Origin: Roseomonas sp.
GTDB lineage: Bacteria; Pseudomonadota; Alphaproteobacteria; Acetobacterales; Acetobacteraceae
Direction of reading: 5' to 3'
Assembly: GCA_020249265.1 (NCBI GenBank)
Contig: JADCGA010000001.1
Location: forward strand, 186,001-250,000
DNA length: 64,000 bases
The position numbers and the translations under genes are program-made. The notes under the pieces were generated by a model. The model did not search any database. It worked only from the letters and a program-made list of their open reading frames with translations, and had not been told where the DNA came from. Below, in pieces: positions 26,490 through 36,238 of this stretch (position 1 is its first letter; each line of letters begins with the position of its first letter).

Positions 26490-26543
26490 GCGCGCCTTCT
26501 AGAGCAGAAAGCCCCCGGGTGAAATCACCCAAAGTGAGGCCTT

Positions 26544-27737
26544 TCAGCCTTGCCCGCCATTGCGCCGGCGGCTCTCGCCATGTTTCAGCAAAAATTCGCG
26601 GCCAAGCTTCACGCGCGGCACGCCATCATAGGCAACAATATCCGCCGTGGCATAGGTTTCGGACCAGGTATTGGGGATGAAGCTGCCCGTACCCACCACA
26701 TCAATCGGCGCGCGCGCTTCCGCCATGACCCGACATTTGCTGACCCCAAAGCCCGAGGATGCGACAATCCGCACCCGTGGGAAGCCGGCCTCGTCCAAGG
26801 CTTCGCGCATACGCCAAATGGCGGCGGCGGAAACCCCGGTGCCGGTCAGGTGGCGCAACTCAGTCTCGCTACGGTAGCGCCGGGTCGCCTGGGGGGCGTG
26901 GCGTTCCAGCACGGCGTAGCTTTCCGCGGGGTCCAGCCCCTCAAGAAAGCGCCCGCCATGGGTGTCGAGCCGCATGGCGAGCCGCCCAGCAGCGGCCAAG
27001 TCCGGGAAGCGGCGCGCCACGGCCAAGCCATCGGATACTTCCCGGCCAAAGTAATCCACCAATACCGTCAGGTTTTCATCGGGGAAGGTTTCGTGGAACA
27101 TCTCAGCCGCGCGCACCGTACTGCCGGCATAGCCGATCAACGCATGCGGCATGGTGCCATAGCCGCGCGGCGCGCCGAACCAGTGGGCCGTGGCGTCATT
27201 GGCATTACCGATGAAGCCCTTGGCGCCTTCCGCCTGCGCGGCCTTGCTGCCGACGGAAGCGGCATAGGCCATCATGTCCTGCATTTCAGCGCCCGCGCAG
27301 TGGCGCGCTTCCATGGCCAGGAAGGCAGTTTGCGGCAATTCAACACACATCTGATAGGCGTTATGCGCCGCCACACATGCCGCGCCAAGCTTCTGGAGCA
27401 GCATGGTTTCCAGATCCACCAATTGCACGAAAGACCCAGTGATATAAAGCAAAGGATCGCCAGCGCCGACCCATTGCCCTTCTTCATGCATCACTTCGAT
27501 CTGAAACGCCGTGGCACGAGACGCCGCCACCGCGCGCAACCAATCCAGCATTAACCGAGGTGCCGCAATTACCGGGCGGCGCAAAAACACCGCATAGGTC
27601 ACTTGCGTATCGCCAAAGCGGCTGACCACCGCCTTGGTGCGATTGAAATAGCTATCGGCGCGGGCGGTAATCACCGCATCCGTCACATCGGATGCCGCCG
27701 GAGGGGTTGTTCCCTCCCGGCTGCTGGGCGCGTTCAC
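26544..27737 (-). CDS. pncB: Nicotinate phosphoribosyltransferase-type enzyme
   Basis: First step of the nicotinate salvage (Preiss-Handler) route: nicotinate plus PRPP to nicotinate mononucleotide. It has 397 residues. Family segments are [19 protein letters not shown] near the start, [33 protein letters not shown] and [11 protein letters not shown] (catalytic His region), and [12 protein letters not shown] in the phosphate-binding part. It starts with GTG, whose last two bases enter the stop of the DAHP synthase gene (GTGA overlap). The amino-terminal region is short compared with E. coli PncB. The pairing with nadE downstream strengthens the call. Confidence 0.9.
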   Translation of the reverse strand: MNAPSSREGTTPPAASDVTDAVITARADSYFNRTKAVVSRFGDTQVTYAVFLRRPVIAAPRLMLDWLRAVAASRATAFQIEVMHEEGQWVGAGDPLLYITGSFVQLVDLETMLLQKLGAACVAAHNAYQMCVELPQTAFLAMEARHCAGAEMQDMMAYAASVGSKAAQAEGAKGFIGNANDATAHWFGAPRGYGTMPHALIGYAGSTVRAAEMFHETFPDENLTVLVDYFGREVSDGLAVARRFPDLAAAGRLAMRLDTHGGRFLEGLDPAESYAVLERHAPQATRRYRSETELRHLTGTGVSAAAIWRMREALDEAGFPRVRIVASSGFGVSKCRVMAEARAPIDVVGTGSFIPNTWSETYATADIVAYDGVPRVKLGREFLLKHGESRRRNGGQG

Positions 27738-29113
27738 TGCGCTGCCTGGGCCGGTGCGGTCAGGCCGGCCACACGCCGCGCCTTCAATTCCTCGGCAATC
27801 AGGAAGGCGAGTTCCAGCGATTGCTCCGCATTCAAGCGCGGATCGCAGGAGGTCGCGTAATTGGCCGAAAGATCGGTTTCCGAAAGCTTATGGGCGCCGC
27901 CCAGGCATTCGGTGACGTCGCTGCCGGTCATTTCCACATGCACGCCGCCGGCGAAGCTGCCTTCCGCTTCATGCACATCAAAAAAGCCGCGCACTTCGGA
28001 AATGATGGCATCAAAAGGCCGGGTCTTATAGCCGGCAACGGTGGTGGTATTGCCGTGCATGGGATCGCAAATCCAAACCACATTGCGCCCAGCACGCGTT
28101 ACGGCACGGACCAGCGGTGCCAGTTTCGCTTCCACCTTATCGGCACCCATGCGGGAGATCAGCGTAAGCCGCCCCTTTTCATTGGACGGGTTCAGGATTT
28201 CCGTGAGGCGCACCAGTTCATCGGCATCCATGCTGGGGCCGACCTTCATGCCGATGGGGTTCTTCACACCCCGCAGGAATTCCACATGCGCGCCTTCCGG
28301 CTGACGCGTGCGATCCCCAATCCACAGGAAATGCGCCGAACAGGCATACCAATCGCCCGAGGTGGAATCCACGCGCGTCATCGCCTGTTCATAAGGCAGC
28401 AACAGGCTTTCATGGCTGGTGTAGAAATCCGTCTCCCGCACTTGCGGCAGGTCTGACATGCCGCAGGCCTGCATGAAGGACAGCGTTTGATCAATGCGGG
28501 TCGCGAGATCCGCGTAGCGCTCCGCCAGCGGGCTTCTTTCGACAAAGCCCAGATTCCAGCGATGGACCTGATGCAAATCCGCATAGCCGCCGGTGGCGAA
28601 GGCGCGGAGCAGATTCAAGGTGCCCGCCGATTGCATATAGGCGAATTCCATCCGCGACGGGTCTGGAATGCGCGACGGCGCATCAAAATCCGGGCCGTTG
28701 ATGATGTCGCCGCGATAGGAAGGCAGCGTCACGCCATCACGCGTTTCATGATCGGAAGATCGCGGCTTGGCGAATTGCCCGGCCATGCGGCCAAGCTTCA
28801 CCACGGGCAGCGCGCCACCGAAGGTGAGCACCACGGCCATTTGCAGCAGCACGCGGAAAGTGTCGCGGATCACATTGGCAGTGAAATCGCCAAAGCTTTC
28901 GGCGCAATCGCCCCCTTGCAGCACAAAAGCCTGACCATCGCCGGCACGCGCCAAGGAAGCCTTTAGGCGCCGGGCCTCACCGGCAAAAACCAGCGGGGGA
29001 AATCGCGCGATCTTGGCTTCCATTGCGGCCAAAGCCGCCTGGTCGGGATATTCCGGCACTTGCCTGATCGGCACGCTCCGCCATGATTCCGGGCTCCAGC
29101 CCCGCGCAGTCAT
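27734..29113 (-). CDS. Class II 3-deoxy-7-phosphoheptulonate (DAHP) synthase
   Basis: Opens the shikimate pathway by joining phosphoenolpyruvate and erythrose 4-phosphate. It has 459 residues, the size of plant-type and Mycobacterium AroG class II enzymes. Typical stretches are the opening GWSPESWRS (5-13), [17 protein letters not shown] near 61-77 (with the metal-ligand cysteine), [38 protein letters not shown] and [29 protein letters not shown] precedes the ATG at 29111-29113. It is the first gene of the leftward run. Confidence 0.95.
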   Translation of the reverse strand: MTARGWSPESWRSVPIRQVPEYPDQAALAAMEAKIARFPPLVFAGEARRLKASLARAGDGQAFVLQGGDCAESFGDFTANVIRDTFRVLLQMAVVLTFGGALPVVKLGRMAGQFAKPRSSDHETRDGVTLPSYRGDIINGPDFDAPSRIPDPSRMEFAYMQSAGTLNLLRAFATGGYADLHQVHRWNLGFVERSPLAERYADLATRIDQTLSFMQACGMSDLPQVRETDFYTSHESLLLPYEQAMTRVDSTSGDWYACSAHFLWIGDRTRQPEGAHVEFLRGVKNPIGMKVGPSMDADELVRLTEILNPSNEKGRLTLISRMGADKVEAKLAPLVRAVTRAGRNVVWICDPMHGNTTTVAGYKTRPFDAIISEVRGFFDVHEAEGSFAGGVHVEMTGSDVTECLGGAHKLSETDLSANYATSCDPRLNAEQSLELAFLIAEELKARRVAGLTAPAQAAQ

Positions 29114-29218
29114 TTCCGCCTATCTCCTTGAAACAAGAACGGGCACAATAAACACGAGCCCGCGCTGAGGGGAAGAGCAGGCGGGCAGCGCGGTAGGATG
29201 GCAAGGAAAGCAGCGGGC

Positions 29219-30382
29219 ATGGACAGGCAGCAGAACATCGCAATTCGGATGCAGAAAGCGGTTCAGGCGGGGGCCATTCCCGGCCTGGTGCTGGCGCTGG
29301 GGGATCGGCATGGCACGCGAATGGAAGCCGGCTTTGGCGTGCGCGCCTTAGGCGGGGCCGAGGCGATGGCACCCGATAGCGTGTTCTGGATTGCTTCCAT
29401 GACCAAGGCGATTACCGGCGTGGCGGCGATGATGCTGGTGGAAGCGGGCAAGCTTTCCCTGGATACGCCCGCGAACACCCTGGTGCCGGAAATCGGCGCG
29501 CTTGGCGTGTTGGAAGGCTTTGATGACGCCGGGCAACCCAAGATGCGCCCCGCCAAGCGCCCGATCACGCTGCGCCACTTGCTGACCCATACATCCGGCT
29601 ATGCCTATGACATGTGGAGCAGCGACATCGCCCGCTTCCGCAAGGCCACTGGAACGCCCGCGGTTGGCACCTGCCGCAATGCCGCGCTCGCTTTGCCCCT
29701 GCTTTTCGATCCTGGTGAGGATTGGACCTACGGCATCGGCATAGATTGGGCCGGCAAGATGATTGAGGCCGCCACGGGCGAAAGGCTTGGGGCGCATTTG
29801 CAGCGCGTGATTTTTGAACCCCTCGGCATGGTAGATACGTCCTTCAAGCTGCGTTCGGATCAAAGGGCGCGGCTTGTTGCCATGCATGGGCGCGGCGCGG
29901 ATGGCGCGCTTTCCGTCATTCCCTTTGAAGTGCCGCAGGAGCCGGAGTTCGAGACCGGCGGCGGCGGGCTTTATGGCACGGCGCGGGATTACCTGGCTTT
30001 CGCGCGCATGATCCTGCTTGGTGGGCGGCATGGCGATATCCGGCTGCTGAAGCCCGAAACCGTGGCGGAGATGGCGCGGGATCAGATCGCGCCGCTTTCC
30101 GTCCGCCCGATGATTTCCGCCGTGCCCAGCGCCACGCGGGATGCGGATTTCTTCCCCGGCATGGCGAATGGCTGGGGGCTGAGTTTTTTGGTGAACCGCA
30201 AGCCATCGCCGCAAGGCCGTTCAGCTGGTGGCCTCGCCTGGGCGGGGCTTGGCAATACCTTTTACTGGATTGACCATGGCCGCGGCACGGCAGGGATTTT
30301 TCTGAGCCAAATCCTGCCGTTTTTTGACCCTGAGGCGATCAGCCTGTTTCGGGAGTTTGAGAGCATGGTAAATGGTGTTTGA
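29219..30382 (+). CDS. Serine hydrolase of the beta-lactamase class C / esterase EstB type
   Basis: Penicillin-binding-protein-fold hydrolase of 387 residues, with no signal peptide, so it is likely a cytoplasmic esterase or similar. S60-M-T-K63 is the nucleophile motif (FWIASMTKAITG). Y171 in DWTYGIGIDWAG stands at the YxN place, as in EstB-like esterases. The third box is probably GGLAWAGLGNTFYWID near the end. An earlier ATG at 29198 is possible, but AAGGAAAG suits the one at 29219. It is divergent from the DAHP synthase gene and converges on the frmA-type gene. Confidence 0.82.
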   Translation: MDRQQNIAIRMQKAVQAGAIPGLVLALGDRHGTRMEAGFGVRALGGAEAMAPDSVFWIASMTKAITGVAAMMLVEAGKLSLDTPANTLVPEIGALGVLEGFDDAGQPKMRPAKRPITLRHLLTHTSGYAYDMWSSDIARFRKATGTPAVGTCRNAALALPLLFDPGEDWTYGIGIDWAGKMIEAATGERLGAHLQRVIFEPLGMVDTSFKLRSDQRARLVAMHGRGADGALSVIPFEVPQEPEFETGGGGLYGTARDYLAFARMILLGGRHGDIRLLKPETVAEMARDQIAPLSVRPMISAVPSATRDADFFPGMANGWGLSFLVNRKPSPQGRSAGGLAWAGLGNTFYWIDHGRGTAGIFLSQILPFFDPEAISLFREFESMVNGV

Positions 30383-30392
30383 GGCGCTGCCC

Positions 30393-31517
30393 CTAAAACA
30401 CCACCACCGATCGGATGGACTTGCCTTCATGCATCAAATCGAAGGCATCGTTGATTTTCTCAAGCGGCATGGTGTGGGTGATCAGATCATCAATGTTGAT
30501 CTTCCCTTCCATGTACCAATCAACGATTTTCGGCACATCCGTCCGCCCCCTGGCACCGCCAAAGGCTGAACCTTTCCAAACGCGGCCGGTGACCAATTGG
30601 AAGGGGCGCGTAGCGATTTCAGCGCCTGAGGGGGCGACGCCGATGATGATGCTCTCACCCCAGCCGCGATGGCAACATTCCAGCGCCTGGCGCATCACCG
30701 CGACATTGCCGGTGCAATCAAAGGAGAAATCCGCGCCACCGCCCGTGAGGTCCGTTATGGCCTGCACCACCTTATCGGTGCCGATCTCATTCGGGTTGAT
30801 GAAATGCGTCATGCCGAAATTGCGCGCCATGGCTTGCTTGGCGGGGTTGATGTCAACGCCGATGATCTTGTCGGCGCCCACCATACGCGCGCCCTGAATG
30901 ACATTCAGCCCAATGCCGCCCAGGCCAAAGACAACCACATTGGCGCCGGGCCAGACCTTGGCGGTATAGATCACGGCGCCGATGCCGGTAGTGACCCCGC
31001 AGCCTATGTAGCAAATCTTATCAAAGGGCGCGTCTTCCCGCACCTTGGCCAGGGCGATTTCCGGTAGCACCGTGAAGTTCGAAAAAGTGCTGCACCCCAT
31101 ATAGTGAAACACCGGCTTGCCGGGCGCTGCACCTTCGCAACTGAAGCGGCTGCTGCCATCGGGCATCACGCCCTTGCCCTGTGTGCCGCGAATTGAGGTG
31201 CAAAGATTGCTCCGCTGGCTCAGGCAGGTTTTGCAGGCTCGGCATTCCGGCGTGTAGAGCGGGATCACATGATCGCCGGGCTTCACGCTGGTGACGCCTG
31301 CGCCGATTTCGCGGACAATCCCAGCACCTTCATGGCCTAGGATGGCGGGGAACAGCCCCTCAGAATCCAGCCCATCCAGCGTGTAGGAGTCCGTGTGGCA
31401 AACGCCAGTTGCCATGATTTCGACCAGGACTTCCCCAGGCTTCGGGCCATCCAAATCAACGGTTTCGATGGTGAGTGGCTTTTTCGCTTCCCAAGCCACG
31501 GCGGCGCGCGTTTTCAT
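30393..31517 (-). CDS. frmA: S-(hydroxymethyl)glutathione dehydrogenase / class III alcohol dehydrogenase
   Basis: Oxidises the formaldehyde-glutathione adduct with NAD and can reduce S-nitrosoglutathione. It has 374 residues. The catalytic zinc site shows [14 protein letters not shown] (36-49) and LGHEGAGIV; the structural zinc cysteines lie in [17 protein letters not shown]; the NAD fold is [17 protein letters not shown]. It ends in the class III tail [10 protein letters not shown]. No S-formylglutathione hydrolase gene is adjacent. It follows an MFS gene by 63 bases on the same strand, with glutathione reductase further upstream. Confidence 0.95.
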   Translation of the reverse strand: MKTRAAVAWEAKKPLTIETVDLDGPKPGEVLVEIMATGVCHTDSYTLDGLDSEGLFPAILGHEGAGIVREIGAGVTSVKPGDHVIPLYTPECRACKTCLSQRSNLCTSIRGTQGKGVMPDGSSRFSCEGAAPGKPVFHYMGCSTFSNFTVLPEIALAKVREDAPFDKICYIGCGVTTGIGAVIYTAKVWPGANVVVFGLGGIGLNVIQGARMVGADKIIGVDINPAKQAMARNFGMTHFINPNEIGTDKVVQAITDLTGGGADFSFDCTGNVAVMRQALECCHRGWGESIIIGVAPSGAEIATRPFQLVTGRVWKGSAFGGARGRTDVPKIVDWYMEGKINIDDLITHTMPLEKINDAFDLMHEGKSIRSVVVF

Positions 31518-31580
31518 GCAAAGGATTCCCCGGATGCGTTCCGGTTACATCCTGCACCGAGGAAGCGCGGTGCGAAAGCC

Positions 31581-32801
31581 TTAAGCCGGTAGCGCCTGCG
31601 GCGCGCGGGCAGCGCCGGCATCGCGCGGCAAGGCCATGGCGGCTAGCAGCATCACCAGGCCCAAAGCCGCCAAGGCCAGGAACATGGCAGGCGCGCCGCC
31701 CGCGGCATCGCCATAGGCCCAGGCAACCAGATTCACCCCCAACGGGGCCGCGACAAAACCCATCGCGAATTTCAGCCCGAAAGCGAGGCCGCGCCGCTTG
31801 CCAGAGGAATAGCGCGCCAGCAGCAGGTTTTCGACCGGTGCGGCAAAATCGAACATGAAGCCGATGAACACAGCAATCAGCAGCACCCAAACGCCACCAA
31901 ACCAAGCCGCCAGCAGCATGAGCGGCAATTTCACCAGGAAGGTCGCGACATAAAGCGTCTTCATCGGCATCTGATCCGCAAGCCGCCCGCCAATCAATTG
32001 CCCGGCGCTGCCCATCAACATGGTGGCGCCCACAATCAGCCCAAGCTGCGCCGCCCGGGCAGAATCAAGCAGCAGCATGTCACTCAGCCATTTCGGCAGC
32101 GCCGTAGAATAGGCCGTATAGGCAATGGAGCCGAGCATGAAGGTGATGGCAAGCACGATCAGCACACCCCAGGGAATGCGCGCGGCCTCTGCCGCGACAG
32201 GCTGCGCCGCATCCTGACCTGGTTGATGATTGCTGGCGGCAACACGGCCTGTGAGCAGGCAGAATAGCAGCGCCAAGCCTGCGATGATGGTGACAATGCC
32301 CGGCAGAATCATCGCCATGCGCCAACCGGCAATGGCGGCAAGCCCGCCGGCAATCACCGCAGCACAGGCAACACCGATACTGCCGGCGATACCAAGAACA
32401 CCCATCAGCCGGCCGCGCGCATCGGGCGGCGCTGTCATGGAAACCCAAGCCAGTGCGACGGGGTGATAAATCGCGCCGAATGCGCCAAGCAGCGCCAACG
32501 CCAGCCCCATTTCAGAACTATCAGAAACCAGCCCCGCGATGATGGAAGCGATACCAATTCCAAGGAAAAACACCACCATCATGCGCGCATGGCCAAAGCG
32601 ATCCGCAAGCCAGCCTGCCAGCGGCGCGCCCACGCCAATCATTGCGGCCCCCAGGGTCCAAAGCGCGATGATTTCCGCATAGGGCCTCTGCCAGATGCCT
32701 TCCAAAATCACCGCCAGCGTCAGAAAAAGCCCTGTCAGCACGTGATGGAGGAAATGCCCCAGTGAGGCGAAGCCGATGATCAGGCGCTGCGCCGGCTGCA
32801 T
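31581..32801 (-). CDS. Major facilitator superfamily transporter
   Basis: Inner-membrane carrier of 406 residues with about 12 helices. The loop between helices 2 and 3 reads GWLADRFGHARMMVV, a standard MFS motif A. The second half repeats it weakly as GQLIGGRLADQMPMKTLYV. The substrate is unknown. The start is ATG 32799-32801, which shares one base with the gor stop (TGATG); a GTG one codon earlier would overlap by four bases. It is therefore co-translated with glutathione reductase. An efflux role is possible, but nothing in the sequence proves direction. Confidence 0.88.
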   Translation of the reverse strand: MQPAQRLIIGFASLGHFLHHVLTGLFLTLAVILEGIWQRPYAEIIALWTLGAAMIGVGAPLAGWLADRFGHARMMVVFFLGIGIASIIAGLVSDSSEMGLALALLGAFGAIYHPVALAWVSMTAPPDARGRLMGVLGIAGSIGVACAAVIAGGLAAIAGWRMAMILPGIVTIIAGLALLFCLLTGRVAASNHQPGQDAAQPVAAEAARIPWGVLIVLAITFMLGSIAYTAYSTALPKWLSDMLLLDSARAAQLGLIVGATMLMGSAGQLIGGRLADQMPMKTLYVATFLVKLPLMLLAAWFGGVWVLLIAVFIGFMFDFAAPVENLLLARYSSGKRRGLAFGLKFAMGFVAAPLGVNLVAWAYGDAAGGAPAMFLALAALGLVMLLAAMALPRDAGAARAPQALPA

Positions 32802-34162
32802 CACGCACCCACCACGCGGGTGCGGGTGCGGAGTGTGACGAATTCCTCTGCTGCCGTTGGGTGAATGCCGATGGTGCGATCAAAATCCTGCTTGGTTGCA
32901 CCCATGACAACGGCAATGCCGATGCCCTGCATCATCTCACCAGCGTCCTCGCCGATCATATGCGCGCCGAGGATTTTTTGCGTGCGTTGGCAGACCACAA
33001 GCTTCATCAGCGTCTTGCGGCCTTCGCGCTTGCTGATGGTGTGGCGCATGGGGGTGAAGCGGGTGACGTAGATATCGGCGGGGCCGCGCTTGGCGGCTTC
33101 TTCTTCGGTGATGCCCACCGTGCCGATGGGTGGGTTCATGAAAACGGCGGTTGGTACGTTTTCGTAGCTCACACGGCGTGGGTTATTGCCGAATAGCGTA
33201 TCGGCCAGCGCATGGCCGACCGCCGTTGCCATGGGGGTCAAATTCACCCGGTCCAGCACATCGCCAATGGCGAAGATGTGCGGCTGGTTTGTCGCGTGGT
33301 CATCATTCACCACAATGGCGCCAGCGCCATTAACTGCGACGCCTGCCTTTTCCAGCCCCAGGCCCTTGGTGGCGGGCGTGCGGCCGGTGCAGAAGAACAC
33401 GGCATCGAATGCCGTCGCGCTGCCATCGGAAAGATGCAGCAGCCGCGCGTCGCCTTGTGCTTCAATGCGCGTGGGGGTCACGCCCGCGCGGCAGGTAATG
33501 CCCTGCGCCACCAGGGCTTCCGCGGCGGCACTGCGAATATCCTCATCAAAGCCTCGCAGCGGCAGCGGCGCGCGATGCACCAGCGTCACCTCCGCACATA
33601 GGCCCTTCAGGATGCAGGCGAATTCCACCGCGATATAGCCAGCGCCAAGCACCGCCACGCGCTTCGGCAAAGCTTTAAGCGTAAAGAGATCATCGGAAAT
33701 CAGGCCAAACTCAGCACCTGGAATATCAAGTCGTGTGGCCACGCCGCCAACCGCGATGATGATGCGTTCCGCCGTTACGCGCTTGCCGCCAACATCAAGC
33801 GTATGTGCATCCAGAAATGTCGCGCGTGCATCGAAGGAAGTGACCCCCGCATTACCGAGCAAGCGGCCATAAATCCCAGAAAGCCGCGCCACTTCGGCGT
33901 CTCGCGCGGCGGCCAGCTTCGCCCAATCATGCCCGTGATTTTCAAACGACCAGCCAAAGGCCGCCGCATCTTCCGCCCAGGCGCCATATTCAGCCGCATT
34001 CACCATGATTTTCTTCGGCACGCAGCCGACATTCACACAAGTGCCGCCCCAGAAGCGTTCTTCGGCGACACCCACCCGCGCCCCATGGCCTGCGGCAATA
34101 CGCGCGGGGCGCACCCCAGCCGAACCGCCACCAATCACGAAAAGATCAAAATCATAAGCCAT
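32801..34162 (-). CDS. gor: Glutathione-disulfide reductase
   Basis: FAD- and NADPH-dependent enzyme that restores reduced glutathione in the cytoplasm. It has 453 residues. The FAD loop is FVIGGGSAGVRPAR near the start. The redox-active pair is in GGTCVNVGCVPKK (about 41-53), as in glutathione reductases. The second nucleotide loop is VAVLGAGYIAVEFACIL. The C-terminal catalytic segment is GIHPTAAEEFVTL. The ATG at 34160-34162 has GAGG just upstream; a longer frame reaching 34240 is in the MaoC gene and is rejected. It pairs functionally with the frmA-type dehydrogenase two genes downstream. Confidence 0.93.
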   Translation of the reverse strand: MAYDFDLFVIGGGSAGVRPARIAAGHGARVGVAEERFWGGTCVNVGCVPKKIMVNAAEYGAWAEDAAAFGWSFENHGHDWAKLAAARDAEVARLSGIYGRLLGNAGVTSFDARATFLDAHTLDVGGKRVTAERIIIAVGGVATRLDIPGAEFGLISDDLFTLKALPKRVAVLGAGYIAVEFACILKGLCAEVTLVHRAPLPLRGFDEDIRSAAAEALVAQGITCRAGVTPTRIEAQGDARLLHLSDGSATAFDAVFFCTGRTPATKGLGLEKAGVAVNGAGAIVVNDDHATNQPHIFAIGDVLDRVNLTPMATAVGHALADTLFGNNPRRVSYENVPTAVFMNPPIGTVGITEEEAAKRGPADIYVTRFTPMRHTISKREGRKTLMKLVVCQRTQKILGAHMIGEDAGEMMQGIGIAVVMGATKQDFDRTIGIHPTAAEEFVTLRTRTRVVGA

Positions 34163-34181
34163 GGAAACCTCGATAAGCCGA

Positions 34182-34634
34182 TCAGGCTGGGCGTTTTGGG
34201 ACAACAACGCGCACGGTGAAAATCTGCACCGGCTCATCATTCTGGTTGAAGGTTGTGTTGCGCATCAGCGCGCTACCGCGATCTGGCCGAGAGCGTGATG
34301 GTGCCACTTCCAGCACCTCAATCTCCACGCGCAGCGTATCACCGGGATAGACCGGCTTGGTCCATTGCAGCTCACCGCCGCCGCCGACAATGCCGCCGGA
34401 AATGCCGCCTATCGCCTGCACCACCATGCGCATGGTCATGCCGGCAGTGTGCCAACCACTCGCGGCCAGCCGCCCAAAAAGCGGATGCGCGGCACCCGCT
34501 TCTTCATCCATATGAAAGGGCTGAGGGTCATAAAGCGCGGCGAAGCGTTTGACTTCCTCGGCATCCACCATCACCGAGCCCGCGGTAAAGCGCCGGCCCG
34601 GAAACAGGTCCTCCAGGAAAATCGCCTCACTCAC
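34182..34634 (-). CDS. MaoC-family (hotdog) dehydratase
   Basis: Hotdog-fold R-specific enoyl-CoA hydratase-like protein of 150 residues. The active-site helix reads VKRFAALYDPQPFHMDEEAG (28-47), with the Asp/His pair expected of MaoC. GRLAASGWHTAGMTMRMVV and the closing VYPGDTLRVEIEVLEVAPSR are also typical. It starts with GTG overlapping the stop of the aldehyde dehydrogenase gene (GTGA) and lies 19 bases ahead of gor. The substrate is unknown. Confidence 0.88.
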   Translation of the reverse strand: MSEAIFLEDLFPGRRFTAGSVMVDAEEVKRFAALYDPQPFHMDEEAGAAHPLFGRLAASGWHTAGMTMRMVVQAIGGISGGIVGGGGELQWTKPVYPGDTLRVEIEVLEVAPSRSRPDRGSALMRNTTFNQNDEPVQIFTVRVVVPKRPA

Positions 34635-36109
34635 GTGCCGATACCACCAAGGGCGAGGTATTTCACTTCAAGATATTCCTCAATTCCAAGATGGCTGCCT
34701 TCACGTCCCAGGCCGGATTGCTTGAAGCCACCGAAGGGCACCTCAGCCGTTGAGATAAGGCCTTCATTGATGCCGACAATGCCATATTCCAACGCTTCCG
34801 CGACACGGAAGATGCGCCCGACATCGCGCGCGTAGAAGTAAGAAGCCAAGCCGAATTCCGTATCATTGGCCATCTGGATCGCTTCTTCTTCCGTCTTGAA
34901 ACGGAACAAGGGCGCTACCGGGCCGAAGGTCTCTTCCCCGAAAATCTTGGCGCCGCGCGGCACATTCGAAAGGATGGTGGGTTCGAAGAAATTACCGCCG
35001 CGCGCATGGCGCTTGCCACCGGTGATGATGTTCGCCCCCTGTGCCAGCGCATCGGCGATATGTTCTTCAACCTTCGCCACCGCATCGGCATTGATCAGCG
35101 GGCCTTGAGTGACGCCGGGCTCCATCCCCGGCCCGACCTTCAGCGCTTCCACCGCCGTCTTCAGCTTGGCCGCGAAGGCTTCATAAACACCATCCTGCAC
35201 CAGAATGCGATTGGCGCAGACACAAGTCTGACCCGCATTGCGATATTTGGACGCCATCGCCCCCGCAACGGCCGCATCCAAATCCGCATCATCAAACACG
35301 ATGAAGGGCGCATTGCCGCCCAATTCCATCGAGGTCTTTTTGATGGTCGTGGCGCATTGCGCGAGCAGCACACGCCCAACTTCCGTAGAACCCGTGAAAG
35401 ATAGTTTGCGGATGATCGGGTTGCTGGTGAGTTCCTTGCCGGTTTCGCCGGAAGGCCCGGTGATCACATTGCACACACCAGAGGGCATGCCGGCGCGTTC
35501 CGCCAGCACCGCCAAAGCCAGCGCGGAAAACGGCGTTTGCGATGCCGGGCGGATCACACCGGTGCAGCCCGCCGCCCAACCAGGGCCGGCCTTGCGGGTG
35601 ATCATGGCGGAAGGAAAATTCCACGGCGTGATGGCGGCAAAAACGCCAATCGGTTCCTTGGTCACCAGAATGCGGCGGCCCTTGGCGTTTTGGGGAATCG
35701 TCTCACCCTGCACGCGGCGGCCTTCATCGGCGAACCATTCAATGAAGGACGCGGCATAGACAATTTCGCCCTTCGCTTCGGCAAAGGGCTTGCCTTGTTC
35801 GGCGGTCATAATCGCGGCCAGATCATCCGAATTCTCATGCATCAGCGCGGCGATCTTGTGCAGGATCACGGCGCGATCTTTCGCGAGCATCGCGCGCCAG
35901 GCCGGCCAGGCGGCATTGGCGGCTTCAATGGCGCGGCGCGTTTCCGCCTGGCCCATGGCGGGCACTTCGCCAATAACTTCGCCGGTGGCGGGGTTGCGCA
36001 CGGGAATCATCTTGCCGCTATCGGCCTGCACCCAGGCGCCGGCGATGTAATTCGCCTGTCGGAAAAGGGCGGGGTCCTTCAAGGGCAGCTTGGTGGTGGC
36101 GTCGAGCAT
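34631..36109 (-). CDS. gabD: NAD(P)-dependent aldehyde dehydrogenase, succinate-semialdehyde dehydrogenase-like
   Basis: Oxidises an aldehyde to its acid in the cytoplasm. It has 492 residues and resembles GabD throughout. The general base is E262 (MELGGNAPF) and the nucleophile C296 (NAGQTCVCANR). AITPWNFPSAMITRKAGP is canonical, but the next stretch reads GWAAGCTGVIRPASQTP, where ALAAGCTVVVKPAxQTP is the rule. The conserved cofactor lysine is thus arginine (R187). AGGAGG precedes the ATG at 36107-36109, just after a GAAA-loop hairpin. It is translationally coupled to the MaoC gene. Glutarate- or ketoglutarate-semialdehyde are other possible substrates. Confidence 0.88.
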   Translation of the reverse strand: MLDATTKLPLKDPALFRQANYIAGAWVQADSGKMIPVRNPATGEVIGEVPAMGQAETRRAIEAANAAWPAWRAMLAKDRAVILHKIAALMHENSDDLAAIMTAEQGKPFAEAKGEIVYAASFIEWFADEGRRVQGETIPQNAKGRRILVTKEPIGVFAAITPWNFPSAMITRKAGPGWAAGCTGVIRPASQTPFSALALAVLAERAGMPSGVCNVITGPSGETGKELTSNPIIRKLSFTGSTEVGRVLLAQCATTIKKTSMELGGNAPFIVFDDADLDAAVAGAMASKYRNAGQTCVCANRILVQDGVYEAFAAKLKTAVEALKVGPGMEPGVTQGPLINADAVAKVEEHIADALAQGANIITGGKRHARGGNFFEPTILSNVPRGAKIFGEETFGPVAPLFRFKTEEEAIQMANDTEFGLASYFYARDVGRIFRVAEALEYGIVGINEGLISTAEVPFGGFKQSGLGREGSHLGIEEYLEVKYLALGGIGT

Positions 36110-36119
36110 GGGGGTCCTC

Positions 36120-36135
36120 CTGGGCTTTCGCCCAG
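36120..36135 (-). promoter_or_regulatory. GNRA-tetraloop hairpin at the ribosome site of the aldehyde dehydrogenase gene
   Basis: Read leftward, CTGGGC-GAAA-GCCCAG forms a six-pair stem with a stable GAAA loop. Its last bases merge into AGGAGG, the Shine-Dalgarno of the gene. It could restrict ribosome access or protect the 5' end. Confidence 0.4.
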
Positions 36136-36238
36136 AATAGGCTGAAACAGCGCCTTTTCCCACCCTTCATGCCCCGGGCTTGCCTTCGCGCCCCGGCGGG
36201 CCATGATCGCCCCCCAAGAAAGCCAGAGGAACGCCCAA

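Noticed and set aside
26517-26530. GGGTGA/TCACCC hairpin between pncB and nadE as a terminator
   Set aside because: Six-pair stem with a two-base loop and no T run; too weak to call.
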